In this document: one piece after another, positions 1 to 6,573 of the stretch
How positions within the stretch are numbered: position 1 is the first letter of the stretch
Layout: each line of letters begins with the position of its first letter
Notes under the pieces: model-generated
Told to the model about the DNA's origin: nothing
The model's database searches: none
What the model saw: the letters and a program-made list of their open reading frames with translations, nothing else
Source: an uncultured Rhizobiaceae group bacterium
Lineage (GTDB): Bacteria; Pseudomonadota; Alphaproteobacteria; Rhizobiales; Rhizobiaceae
Direction of reading: 5' to 3'
Assembly (NCBI GenBank): GCA_905479965.1
Contig: CAJQOR010000193.1
Span: forward strand, 1 to 7,192
Length of the DNA stretch: 7,192 bases
Program-made: the position numbers and the translations under genes

Positions 1-483
1 TTCAATATCATTTTCAGGTGCGCGCGCTAATCGTAAAAACATCGATGTCGCATCTGTATCACCCTCAGGTGGATGTCCGCGACCATCCTTAATGTGGCAC
101 GATTGGCAGGCACGGGCATTAAACAAAGGACCCAGACCATCAGATGCATGTGTTGATGAAGGCGATGAGACCCAAAGCTTTCGAAATAGTGCATTGCCAA
201 GCTTAAAATCCATTTCTTCTTCAAATGTCAGATTGGCACTGAACTGAGAAAATGCATCTTGGTTGACGAGTTTTAACGACGTTCCAGCACCACCTTGCAT
301 CGCTTCAAAGCGCTCTGTTTTGGTAAAATCATCAGTCGGCTGCGTAATCTTCTGAACACGTTTTAAGTCTTTTGGAGCCAGATCATTTCGAATTTCAGGG
401 ATATTGTAGTCTTTTGATAAAACATGCGGCGCACCAACCCATGTGGAAAGAAGCAAAACTGAAACAAGCAATTTTCTCTGCAC
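1..483 (-). CDS. Di-heme oxidoreductase family protein (DUF1111, c-type cytochrome), N-terminal part
   Basis: Partial gene: 161 codons are visible, and the C-terminus lies beyond the left edge. The family comprises periplasmic proteins with c-type heme sites, often called thiol oxidoreductases, usually found beside imelysin genes; their reaction is poorly defined. The translation has a basic, hydrophobic N-terminus (residues 1-20) typical of an export signal. A family-like stretch follows, FEAMQGGAGT at about 59-68 and LGPLFNARACQSCH at 117-130, so C126, C129 and H130 form a CxxCH heme-c attachment site. A second heme site would be expected in the missing part. The start is GTG at 483, because a GAGGA ribosome site stands 7 nt upstream and the first in-frame ATG is only at codon 62, past the signal. 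It is third in a leftward operon, 101 bp after the imelysin gene, and that gap contains two inverted repeats. Family assignment is firm; exact function is unknown. Confidence 0.88.
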   Translation of the reverse strand, partial: MQRKLLVSVLLLSTWVGAPHVLSKDYNIPEIRNDLAPKDLKRVQKITQPTDDFTKTERFEAMQGGAGTSLKLVNQDAFSQFSANLTFEEEMDFKLGNALFRKLWVSSPSSTHASDGLGPLFNARACQSCHIKDGRGHPPEGDTDATSMFLRLARAPENDIE

Positions 484-505
484 GTTTAATTCCTCAAACA
501 AAGCA

Positions 506-539
506 GCAAGCGGCTCAAATTTTTACATGAACCACTTGC
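506..539 (-). promoter_or_regulatory. Leader hairpin just upstream of the di-heme gene
   Basis: Two 12-nt arms (506-517 and 528-539) flank a 10-nt AT-rich loop. Read as minus-strand RNA all 12 positions pair, ten as Watson-Crick pairs and two as G-U. Read as plus-strand RNA the same two positions become C-A mismatches, so the structure favours the leftward transcript. It ends about 22 nt before the GTG start and close to the ribosome site. It is not followed by a U-run, so an mRNA stability, processing or translation-control element is more likely than a terminator. The role is inferred. Confidence 0.5.
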
Positions 540-550
540 TATAACAATAT

Positions 551-574
551 TAAAACGCGGCGATGAACCGCGTT
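551..574 (-). terminator. Possible rho-independent or partial terminator after the imelysin gene
   Basis: A perfect 7-bp GC-rich stem (arms 554-560 and 568-574) encloses a 7-nt loop. Leftward it runs into TTTTAATATT, a short and imperfect U-tract. It begins 10 bp past the imelysin stop codon. The next gene on the same strand starts 70 bp further on, with no obvious promoter between, so this may be a leaky terminator or 3'-end stabiliser that lowers expression of the di-heme gene rather than a full stop. Confidence 0.5.
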
Positions 575-584
575 AATTTACATA

Positions 585-1871
585 CTATTCAAAAACAGCA
601 TTTGGATTATCAAGGCTATCAGAACCTTCAAGTTCAATGGCACTCAATTCAAGTGCTGTGATCGCGCGTTCGATTGATTTTGTTTGTTTGACGAGACCAT
701 CAATCGCGGCTTGTACAATTGCATTGCCTTCTGTGTTTCCTTCACCGATCATTTGATCGTAGGCTTCACCAGCCTCAGCACGTTTTGCCATAACTTGCAT
801 TGCATCAATCGTTGCGGAAAGATCTGCATCCAATTCAGCTGCAACACCTGCATCTTTCAACTTCACTAAATCCATCAGAGAAGCGCCCGATACCGTGCTT
901 CCATCAACGCGTTTATAAGTGCCGAGGTAAACATTTTGAATGCCAACTGCGTCATAAAGGTGCGAATTATGTGTATTGTCTGAAAAGCAATCATGTTCTT
1001 CTTCCGGGTCACCAAGCAATAGGCCAAGCTTCATGCGTTCGCCTGCAAGTTCCCCATAAGAGAGTGAACCCATTCCAGTTAGAATTGTTGAAAGGCTGCC
1101 AGATGTACCTGCATCCTCCAACGCTTTGCGCGCAGCACCACCAACTTCCCAATTGGCTGCCATTTCTTCAAGATCAGAAATCATCAATTCAGATGCAGCT
1201 TTAAGATATTGGCGGCGACGCTCACACGAGCCATTTGAACAATCTGTTAGCGAAAAATCTGTCGCTGGGCGATTACCCGCACCGTTATCGTTACCATTTA
1301 GATCCTGACCCCAAAGCAAAAACTCTATTGCGTGATAGCCTGTTGCAACATTGGCTTCGATACCTGCAGCTTCGTGCAATGTTTCTGACAAAAGCAAAGG
1401 CGTAATTGCAGATGCGTTTACGTTGTCACCATTAATTTTGATCGCAGCGTTAGAAATCACATTTGCTGTATAAAGTGTGTTTTCATCACTTTCAGTTCCG
1501 TAAGATGCATCAACATAATCAATCAAACCTTCATCAAGCGGCCAAGCGTTTACTTTGCCTTCCCAGTCATCAACGATTGCGTTGCCAAATCGATAAACTT
1601 CAGTTTGCTGGTATGGCACGCGTGAAGCAAGCCAGGCACCTTTTGTAGCTGCAAGTGTTGTGTCCGAAGGAACTGCCAAAAATGCATCAATTGCTGCATC
1701 CAAAGCTTTTGCTGTAAAAAGTGAATCGGCATATTTCGCTTCAGCAATATTTGCATAATTTTCAACAACTGCTTCTGCTGTAACGTCTGACATTGCAAAA
1801 GCTGCTGTTGAAGCAAAGAGTGAGGTGCTTGCCATAAGAATTGCGACCAGCATTGGTGATTTAAAATTCAT
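585..1871 (-). CDS. Imelysin-family (M75-like) periplasmic iron-associated protein
   Basis: A 428-residue secreted protein of the imelysin/ICMP family (IrpA, EfeO-like M75 domain). These are iron-regulated periplasmic or envelope proteins; early reports of peptidase activity are doubtful and a role in iron binding or uptake is favoured. Residues 1-26 form a signal peptide with a hydrophobic core and AFA before the likely cleavage point. The hallmark GxHxxE motif is GYHAIE at 178-183 (H180, E183), followed by FLLWGQDLNG. Further family-like segments are C211/C216 with RRRQYL after them, and ERMKLGLLLGDPEEEHDCFSDNTH at 278-301, rich in acidic and His residues. The start is ATG 1871, because it directly precedes the signal peptide and has AAAGG about 8 nt upstream; a longer frame to 1952 would put 27 non-signal residues in front. 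The length is typical of the family. It lies 13 bp after the Cys-rich gene and before the di-heme gene, a common partner. Confidence 0.93.
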   Translation of the reverse strand: MNFKSPMLVAILMASTSLFASTAAFAMSDVTAEAVVENYANIAEAKYADSLFTAKALDAAIDAFLAVPSDTTLAATKGAWLASRVPYQQTEVYRFGNAIVDDWEGKVNAWPLDEGLIDYVDASYGTESDENTLYTANVISNAAIKINGDNVNASAITPLLLSETLHEAAGIEANVATGYHAIEFLLWGQDLNGNDNGAGNRPATDFSLTDCSNGSCERRRQYLKAASELMISDLEEMAANWEVGGAARKALEDAGTSGSLSTILTGMGSLSYGELAGERMKLGLLLGDPEEEHDCFSDNTHNSHLYDAVGIQNVYLGTYKRVDGSTVSGASLMDLVKLKDAGVAAELDADLSATIDAMQVMAKRAEAGEAYDQMIGEGNTEGNAIVQAAIDGLVKQTKSIERAITALELSAIELEGSDSLDNPNAVFE

Positions 1872-1884
1872 AAGTTTAACCTTT

Positions 1885-2424
1885 CTAATGAATTGTATAA
1901 TTGGATATGTGTTTTTGAGATTGATTATTGGCGTGAATTTCTGCCAGCACATCAGCCGGTATCGGCAGCAGCAACGAACCTTCGGATTTCAAAACCATCG
2001 CATACTCGCCAGCTGGAGCCAGAATTTGTGAACATTTTGCAAGGCATGACAAAGCATTTACACTTTCCTGCAACGCCGCATCGTCCCCATGTTGAAGCGC
2101 GGCGATAAGACCTAAAAGCATACATTCGTCTGAATTGAGATGGCCAGAATTTGGTGCGTAACATTTTAATGGACATGTTGCGCAAAGTCCTAAGCTGCGG
2201 ACAAAATTGCCAAGCGCATTTGCGGCCAGTTGCCCATCTTGAGCACCAAATACAGATATAAATTTCTGCTGGCATTGCACCCAATGACTATCAGCCTTTG
2301 TGACATAGCCTGCAACCCAGCTTCTATAACCATTGATCGTCAAACCTTCCGGCTGACGCTCAAGATACCCCTTTGCAGGGCATTCTTGATTACTCGTATT
2401 GGGCTGAAACATTTGATCACTCAT
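1885..2424 (-). CDS. Cys-rich conserved-looking protein of unknown function, first gene of the imelysin operon
   Basis: A 179-residue protein that I cannot name with confidence. It has no signal peptide or membrane segment, so it is probably cytoplasmic. Eight cysteines stand out: C15, C51, C81, C84, C88, C101, C127 and C131. The group CATCPLKC (81-88) plus C101 has the C-x2-C-x3-C...C spacing expected of a metal or Fe-S ligand set. The N-terminal third contains NGYRSWVAGY (31-40) and a Trp/aromatic-rich stretch; the middle (101-125) looks helical. The ATG at 2424 lacks a good ribosome site; M5 is a possible alternative start. The TAG stop overlaps the ribosome site of the imelysin gene, so the two are probably translated together. 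Leading an iron-linked operon, it could be an iron or redox sensor or a maturation factor, but that is inferred from position and cysteines only. Confidence 0.75.
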   Translation of the reverse strand: MSDQMFQPNTSNQECPAKGYLERQPEGLTINGYRSWVAGYVTKADSHWVQCQQKFISVFGAQDGQLAANALGNFVRSLGLCATCPLKCYAPNSGHLNSDECMLLGLIAALQHGDDAALQESVNALSCLAKCSQILAPAGEYAMVLKSEGSLLLPIPADVLAEIHANNQSQKHISNYTIH

Positions 2425-2450
2425 AAGCGCATGGCATTAACTTGAGTATT

Positions 2451-2479
2451 TTAGTAAAGTATAAATAAAGTGGAGTCAA
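2451..2479 (-). promoter_or_regulatory. Candidate promoter for the leftward iron operon
   Basis: Read on the minus strand, a TTGACT -35 element (2474-2479) is separated by 17 bp from TACTAA (2451-2456), which matches the -10 consensus at only three of six positions. TAAAAT (2448-2453) and TATACT (2458-2463) are better -10 matches but at poor spacing. Transcription would begin near 2444, leaving a leader of about 20 nt before ATG 2424. Confidence 0.45.
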
Positions 2480-2488
2480 ATAGTATAA

Positions 2489-2505
2489 TTTATAATCACT
2501 CTAAA
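2489..2505 (-). promoter_or_regulatory. Irr/ICE-like iron box
   Basis: The minus strand reads TTTAGAGTGATTATAAA, a 17-bp imperfect palindrome whose arms pair at five of seven positions. From memory, the alphaproteobacterial Irr box (ICE) is close to TTTAGAA-N3-TTCTAAA; this site matches six of seven positions in each arm. It lies about 10 bp upstream of the candidate -35, a place suited to activation under iron limitation. It fits the imelysin operon it precedes, but the flanks are AT-rich, so chance resemblance is possible. Confidence 0.45.
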
Positions 2506-2744
2506 CTAACGCATATAGCGAAGTATTTTGTCACAATTTTAATCCTATCCGCTTGGTATCATGAGAAAAAACTCATTGGGTGCAAACGCAGTATTTCTAC
2601 CGTTAGATCCGTCTATTAAAATAAAACTCATTGTATGCAGCATTACACAGTTTGGAAAATTTATCGCCTTAACCCATTGAAAATCATACTATTTTTCTGA
2701 TGTACAAACTTTCGTCGCACTCAATTTCAAAATTTCTCTTGCTT

Positions 2745-2760
2745 TCGAAACCGCTTTCGG
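2745..2760. promoter_or_regulatory. LacI-family operator O1
   Basis: TCGAAACCGCTTTCGG. The core CGAAAC-CG-CTTTCG is a near-palindrome around a central CG, the usual form of LacI/GalR-family operators (GAAANCGNTTTC). It is repeated exactly 24 bp downstream. It sits just upstream of a LacI-family gene and is the likely binding site of that gene's product. Confidence 0.8.
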
Positions 2761-2768
2761 AAATACTC

Positions 2769-2784
2769 TCGAAACCGCTTTCGG
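2769..2784. promoter_or_regulatory. LacI-family operator O2
   Basis: An identical 16-bp copy of the upstream operator, 24 bp away start to start. It ends 22 bp before the repressor ATG, so it probably overlaps the transcription start or the early leader. Binding there would block transcription of the repressor and of the transport genes behind it. Confidence 0.8.
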
Positions 2785-2806
2785 GGAAGTTAAATTTGGT
2801 GAATGA

Positions 2807-3874
2807 ATGTCTACGCGAATAAATCTGAAGCAATTATCTGCGCATCTTGGGTTAACTGAGGGGACTGTTTCGCGTGCTTTGAATAATTACCCTGATATCA
2901 GCATGAAAACGCGAGAGCGTGTTCAAAAAGCTGCTCAGGCACTTGGATATAAAGCCAATCCGACAGCTCGCCGTCTTGCAACAGGTATTGCAGAAGCGGT
3001 GGCATATATCATGCCTGAAAACGGCAACTCGATATCTGAACCATTTGTTGCATCTCTTCTTGCTGGTTTGGCTGAATCGCTCGCCAGAAGAGGTTGGGAC
3101 ATGCATGTTGTTCAAGCATCTCCAGCTGAGAACGAAGAAGACCTGATAAAACGATTGATATCCAGCCATAAAGTCAGCGGCGTTGTATTATCCCGCCCTC
3201 ACAAAAAGGATGCAAGAATAAAGCTCTTACAAGACGCAAAAATGCCATTTGTCGTGCATGGTCGATCGGTGGAAAACAGCCAATACGCATGGTATGATGT
3301 AGATAGTAAATCCGCCTTTATGGATGCAGTGGATCATCTGGTTGCTCTTGGGCATCATCGGATTGGGTTTATTGGTGCTCCAACATATCATAATTTTGCG
3401 CAAACGCGCCTTGATGGATATCGCGAAGCTATCGTTACCAACGGTATCGAGCTTGATAATGATCTGGTGCAGATCACTGAGCTTACAGATGATGGTGGGG
3501 AGCGCGTCGCGCATGATCTTCTTGATCTTGATAACCCTCCAACTGCACTATTATGTTTGACAGATACGCAGGCATTTGGCGCATTAGCCGCGCTGCATTC
3601 GCGTGGTTTGGTTCCAGGTAAACACGTTTCAGTTATTGGCTATGATGGCGTTCGGTTTGGCAGACACACCAATCCGCCCCTAACCACTATGGCCCAACCG
3701 CAAGCTCATTCCGGTCGTCAATTGGGAGACATGATCTTATCGATCATTGATGGTGACGACCCGAAGAAGCATCAAGTCCTTCGTCGTGCTGAATTGGTAC
3801 GAAGAAAAAGTGACGGTCCGGTTTGGATCGAAAATCAAACTCAATCAATGAGTAAATGGGAGAGAGAAGAATGA
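2807..3874 (+). CDS. LacI-family transcriptional repressor of the sugar ABC operon
   Basis: A 355-residue regulator of standard LacI/GalR length. The N-terminal helix-turn-helix covers about residues 6-25 (NLKQLSAHLGLTEGTVSRAL), followed by the family's NNYPDIS turn and KTRERV. The hinge-helix segment NPTARRLATG (51-60) inserts in the minor groove at the operator centre in this family. The effector-binding domain runs from about 65 to 340, with conserved landmarks HRIGFIGAP (184-192), LTDTQAFGAL (251-260) and VSVIGYDG (274-281). This periplasmic-binding-protein-like fold binds a sugar or sugar phosphate. The start is ATG 2807 with GGTGA 4 nt upstream; it places the helix-turn-helix at the usual distance from the N-terminus. 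The stop overlaps the binding-protein start by ATGA, so repressor and transporter are co-transcribed. Two matching operators upstream imply autorepression relieved by the transported sugar or a product of it. The inducer is unknown. Confidence 0.93.
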   Translation: MSTRINLKQLSAHLGLTEGTVSRALNNYPDISMKTRERVQKAAQALGYKANPTARRLATGIAEAVAYIMPENGNSISEPFVASLLAGLAESLARRGWDMHVVQASPAENEEDLIKRLISSHKVSGVVLSRPHKKDARIKLLQDAKMPFVVHGRSVENSQYAWYDVDSKSAFMDAVDHLVALGHHRIGFIGAPTYHNFAQTRLDGYREAIVTNGIELDNDLVQITELTDDGGERVAHDLLDLDNPPTALLCLTDTQAFGALAALHSRGLVPGKHVSVIGYDGVRFGRHTNPPLTTMAQPQAHSGRQLGDMILSIIDGDDPKKHQVLRRAELVRRKSDGPVWIENQTQSMSKWEREE

Positions 3875-5211
3875 AATCGTTGAAACTACTTGCCGCAGGT
3901 TTAATGCTGTCGGCATCAACAGTGAGCATGTCACTTGCTGATACAATCACAATGTGGACAATGGAAGAGCAACCTGATCGCATGCAAGCTCAGGAAAAAA
4001 TTGCCGCTGACTTTAAAGCCAAAACTGGCCATGACGTGAAAATCGTTCCGGTATCAGAAAAAGACATTTCAACGCGCGCAACAGCCGCTTTTGGTGCAGG
4101 TGATCTGCCGGATGTTCTAAACCACACAGTTCAGCATTTGCTACCATTTGCATCTGCAGGCATGCTCGATAGCGGCGCAGCTACAGAAGTTGTTGAAAAT
4201 CTGGGCATGGGATCTTTTGCTTCTGGGCCAGTTAATATGGCAAAATCAAACGGTGAGATTGTTTCCGTACCAACAGATGGGTGGACACAGCTTGTTGTTT
4301 ATCGTGCTGACATGTTTAAAGAAATGGATCTAAACCCGCCTAAAACTTTTGCTGATATTGAAGCTGCAATCGCAAAACTTCATAACCCACCGAACATGTA
4401 TGGCTTTGTTGCTGCGACTAAGATCGATGAAACTTATATGATGCAGCTTATTGAGCACATTTCACTGGCGGCTGGATATACACCTGTCAACGCGGATGGT
4501 TCAATCAACGAAGATACATCAAAACTAAAGAACGTTTTGACATTTTATAAGACAATCGCAGATGCCTCACCAGAAGGTGACCTTTTCTGGAAACAATCTC
4601 GTGAGCTTTATCTCGGTGGTAAAGCTGCAATGATCATTTGGTCACCATCTTTATTGGATGAGTTGGGTGGCTTGCGTGACAGTGCTCCGGTCACAATCAA
4701 TGATGATCCAACATCAAAAGATTTAGCAAAAGACACCGGGTTTGTGACTGTATTCTCAGGTCCTGGCAATGATGCAGGTGCAGCGTATGCTGATGTGCGT
4801 TACTTGGGTATTACAAATGATGCGAATACTGAAGTTGCACAAGAATTTGTGGAATTTGCATTGTCTGAAGGTTATGGCGACTGGCTCGGCATGGCTCCTG
4901 AGGGTAAATTCCCGGTGCGTAAGGGCAGTGCAGAAGGTAAAACGGATTACGAAACGATGTGGTCAGGCCTTAATGTCGGCGTGGATCGCAAAGAGCCGCT
5001 AAGCAATATTTATCCTAAAGCTGTCATTGACGATATTGTTGCTGGTCTCTCTGTTGGTGATCGTTGGGGCGTGGCTGATGGCCAACTTGAAACCGCCTCA
5101 AAACTTGTGAACGCACGCGTGATGTCACAAGTTATCCGTAAATATATCGATGGTGAAATTGAACTCGATGCCGCGGCAAATGAAATCGTTGCCAAGCATA
5201 AAGAACTGTAA
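3871..5211 (+). CDS. Sugar ABC transporter periplasmic substrate-binding protein (MalE/family 1 type)
   Basis: A 446-residue exported solute-binding protein. Residues 1-23 form a Sec signal peptide (MKSLK, a hydrophobic core, SLA before the likely cut at 23/24); no Cys follows, so it is not a lipoprotein but a free periplasmic protein. The mature chain begins DTITMWTMEE, and continues with family features: AFGAGDLPDV (73-82), a region with SVPTDGWTQLVVYR at 132-145, and LYLGGKAAMIIWSPSLLDEL near 247-265, as in family 1 carbohydrate-binding proteins. The start ATG 3871 has GGAGAG 6 nt upstream; a longer frame from 3856 would add MGERR before the signal. The gene overlaps the lacI stop by 4 nt. 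A GC-rich hairpin follows it, a common means of keeping binding protein in excess over permeases. The ligand is likely a sugar or oligosaccharide, but nothing visible identifies it. Confidence 0.92.
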   Translation: MKSLKLLAAGLMLSASTVSMSLADTITMWTMEEQPDRMQAQEKIAADFKAKTGHDVKIVPVSEKDISTRATAAFGAGDLPDVLNHTVQHLLPFASAGMLDSGAATEVVENLGMGSFASGPVNMAKSNGEIVSVPTDGWTQLVVYRADMFKEMDLNPPKTFADIEAAIAKLHNPPNMYGFVAATKIDETYMMQLIEHISLAAGYTPVNADGSINEDTSKLKNVLTFYKTIADASPEGDLFWKQSRELYLGGKAAMIIWSPSLLDELGGLRDSAPVTINDDPTSKDLAKDTGFVTVFSGPGNDAGAAYADVRYLGITNDANTEVAQEFVEFALSEGYGDWLGMAPEGKFPVRKGSAEGKTDYETMWSGLNVGVDRKEPLSNIYPKAVIDDIVAGLSVGDRWGVADGQLETASKLVNARVMSQVIRKYIDGEIELDAAANEIVAKHKEL

Positions 5212-5220
5212 ATCACAACA

Positions 5221-5251
5221 GCACCGCGGGCAAACCTTGAGCGCGCGGTGC
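5221..5251 (+). promoter_or_regulatory. Intercistronic GC-rich hairpin between binding-protein and permease genes
   Basis: Perfect 8-bp arms GCACCGCG (5221-5228) and CGCGGTGC (5244-5251) around a 15-nt loop, followed by AATTTTACT. It starts 10 bp after the binding-protein stop. The short U-tract makes it a leaky terminator at most; by analogy with the malE-malF spacer, it probably protects the upstream mRNA from 3' decay or attenuates read-through, giving more binding protein than permease. Confidence 0.65.
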
Positions 5252-5274
5252 AATTTTACTGACGGTAATTAAAA

Positions 5275-6573
5275 ATGTCTGCAACTGAAAATTTATCAAA
5301 AGGCCCACCCAAAGGGTTCGGGGCACTGGCAAAGCGTGAGCAACGCTTAGCTTACATCATGCTGTTGCCGACATTTTTGATTGTCTTGAGCATCGTACTT
5401 GGCCCTTTATTAGCCAATTTTTGGATCAGTTTTAAACCTGTCCAACTTGCTGATTTGCGCGCTGCGTCAACCTTGGTCAACGAGCAACTCAGGCCACGCC
5501 CGAAAGCGGCAGGTGACGACGTCATCATGCGCTATAGAATTCGCAATTCGTCGCAAAAGGATCCGGTCACCGAAGTTACGCTTAGTGATACCGTTCCAGA
5601 AGGGTTGGTTTTGCAGCTTAATGATGAGCGATGCAATCTCAACGGTCGCGCACTCTTTTGCGATTTCGGCACCATTGAAGCAGGCGGTCGTTTTAACCTT
5701 GATATCCCCACAACAGTTGAACAAGCTTATCTCGATAATGGCGAAAGACCACGAGACAGCAAGACAGTTTTAACCGGGCAATCTAAAAACATCTTAACGT
5801 CTTTTGAATTTACGCTAGAGAACTTTGATAAAGTCTTCTCATCGTCAGAATTCTGGTCTGTTCTAAGAGTTTCATTGTATTACACAATATTTGGAACATT
5901 GGGTGCGCTGGTTCTTGGCTTATTTGCTGCGCAAATCTTAAACACAGCCTTTAAAGGCCGCAGCATCTTAAGGGGTCTTTTCTTATTCCCCTATGTTGCA
6001 CCCGTTATTGCGGTTGCCTTTGCATGGGTGCTTCTTCTTGATGCGGGACCGGGGGGCACATTTAACGCAATGTTGATCCGTATGGGTGCAATCGAAGGTC
6101 CGATAAACTTCCTAGGTCAACGTGCAATTCCAGTTTCATTATTAGGGATAGAATTTGACTTCCCCATGGCGCTAACGACAGTTATTACGTTCGAGGCTTG
6201 GCGCTATTTTCCCCTGTCATTTTTGTTTATTCTTGCAAGAATGCAGTCGATTTCAACCGACATGTATGAAGCTGCGGAAATTGATGGTGCTACTCCGCTT
6301 CAACAATTCTGGTATCTGTCATTGCCGCAACTTTTAGGCATATTATCAGTGCTCTTCTTATTGCGGTTCATTTGGACATTTAACAAGTTTGACGATATTT
6401 TCCTTCTCACAGGAGGTGCGGCAGGCACGCGGACACTGACCGTGGATATTTATGAGCAGGCATTCGCCGTTTCTAATTTAGGAGCTGGTGCAGCAGTTGC
6501 CGTAGTCGTGTTCTTTGTCCTGCTCGTTTTCGCACTCATCTTTTTTAAATTTTCACCACAGGATGATGGATAA
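5275..6573 (+). CDS. MalF-type sugar ABC permease with a DUF11-like periplasmic domain inserted after the first helix
   Basis: A 432-residue inner-membrane permease, well above the roughly 290-330 usual for this subunit. TM1 spans about 26-50. Residues 51-192 are a long periplasmic stretch. Within it, about 82-147 resemble a DUF11/conserved-repeat beta-sandwich: RYRIRNSS, VTEVTLSDTVPEGLVL, a C120/C129 pair that could form a disulfide, then FGTIEAGGRFNLDI. The normal permease pattern resumes at FEFTLENFDKVFSSSEFW (177-194), with membrane segments near 200-222, 232-256, 305-322, 352-368 and 403-425. The EAA loop that contacts the ATPase is clear: EAAEIDGATPLQQFWYLSLP (332-351; G338, P351). The ribosome site is weak (CGGTA about 10 nt upstream of ATG 5275). 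It follows the binding-protein gene after a 63-bp hairpin-bearing gap, and its TAA overlaps the next start by 1 nt. Permease identity is sure; the insert's fold is inferred from motif resemblance. Confidence 0.92.
   Translation: MSATENLSKGPPKGFGALAKREQRLAYIMLLPTFLIVLSIVLGPLLANFWISFKPVQLADLRAASTLVNEQLRPRPKAAGDDVIMRYRIRNSSQKDPVTEVTLSDTVPEGLVLQLNDERCNLNGRALFCDFGTIEAGGRFNLDIPTTVEQAYLDNGERPRDSKTVLTGQSKNILTSFEFTLENFDKVFSSSEFWSVLRVSLYYTIFGTLGALVLGLFAAQILNTAFKGRSILRGLFLFPYVAPVIAVAFAWVLLLDAGPGGTFNAMLIRMGAIEGPINFLGQRAIPVSLLGIEFDFPMALTTVITFEAWRYFPLSFLFILARMQSISTDMYEAAEIDGATPLQQFWYLSLPQLLGILSVLFLLRFIWTFNKFDDIFLLTGGAAGTRTLTVDIYEQAFAVSNLGAGAAVAVVVFFVLLVFALIFFKFSPQDDG

Larger units (their letters stand above)
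2425..2806. other. Divergent intergenic region between iron operon and sugar operon
   Basis: 382 bp, AT-rich, separating two divergent operons. The left end holds the promoter and iron-box candidates for the leftward genes; the right end holds two LacI-type operators for the rightward genes. Between about 2510 and 2740 I see no open frame with a ribosome site, no tRNA-like fold and no convincing terminator. I could not find a -35/-10 pair for the rightward operon that I trust; TTGAAA at about 2677 lacks a -10 at normal spacing. Confidence 0.7.

Noticed and set aside
684..1648. Plus-strand open frames opposite the imelysin gene
   Set aside because: They lack ribosome sites and recognisable domains, and lie antisense to a well-supported gene.
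1872..1952. Upstream extension of the imelysin frame to an ATG at 1952
   Set aside because: It adds 27 residues with no signal character in front of a clear signal peptide, overlaps the Cys-rich gene, and lacks the ribosome site seen before ATG 1871.
2561..2576. Inverted repeat ATGAG-A6-CTCAT in the intergenic region
   Set aside because: Only a 5-bp AT-rich stem without a following T-run; weak as a terminator and likely chance in AT-rich DNA.
2568..2633. Direct repeat AAAACTCATTG at 2568-2578 and 2623-2633
   Set aside because: Eleven bases repeated 55 bp apart, with no dyad symmetry or link to a promoter that I can see; probably chance.
2745..2784. Repeat pair considered as the start of a CRISPR or other repeat array
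   Set aside because: Only two short units with an 8-bp spacer and operator-type symmetry next to a LacI gene; operator use explains it.
3856..3870. Earlier ATG for the sugar-binding protein
   Set aside because: It would add MGERR before a good signal peptide, and it overlaps the GGAGAG ribosome site that serves ATG 3871.
5507..5516. CGAAAGCGGC within the permease gene as a further LacI operator
   Set aside because: Only a half-site match, lies inside the coding sequence and lacks the second arm.
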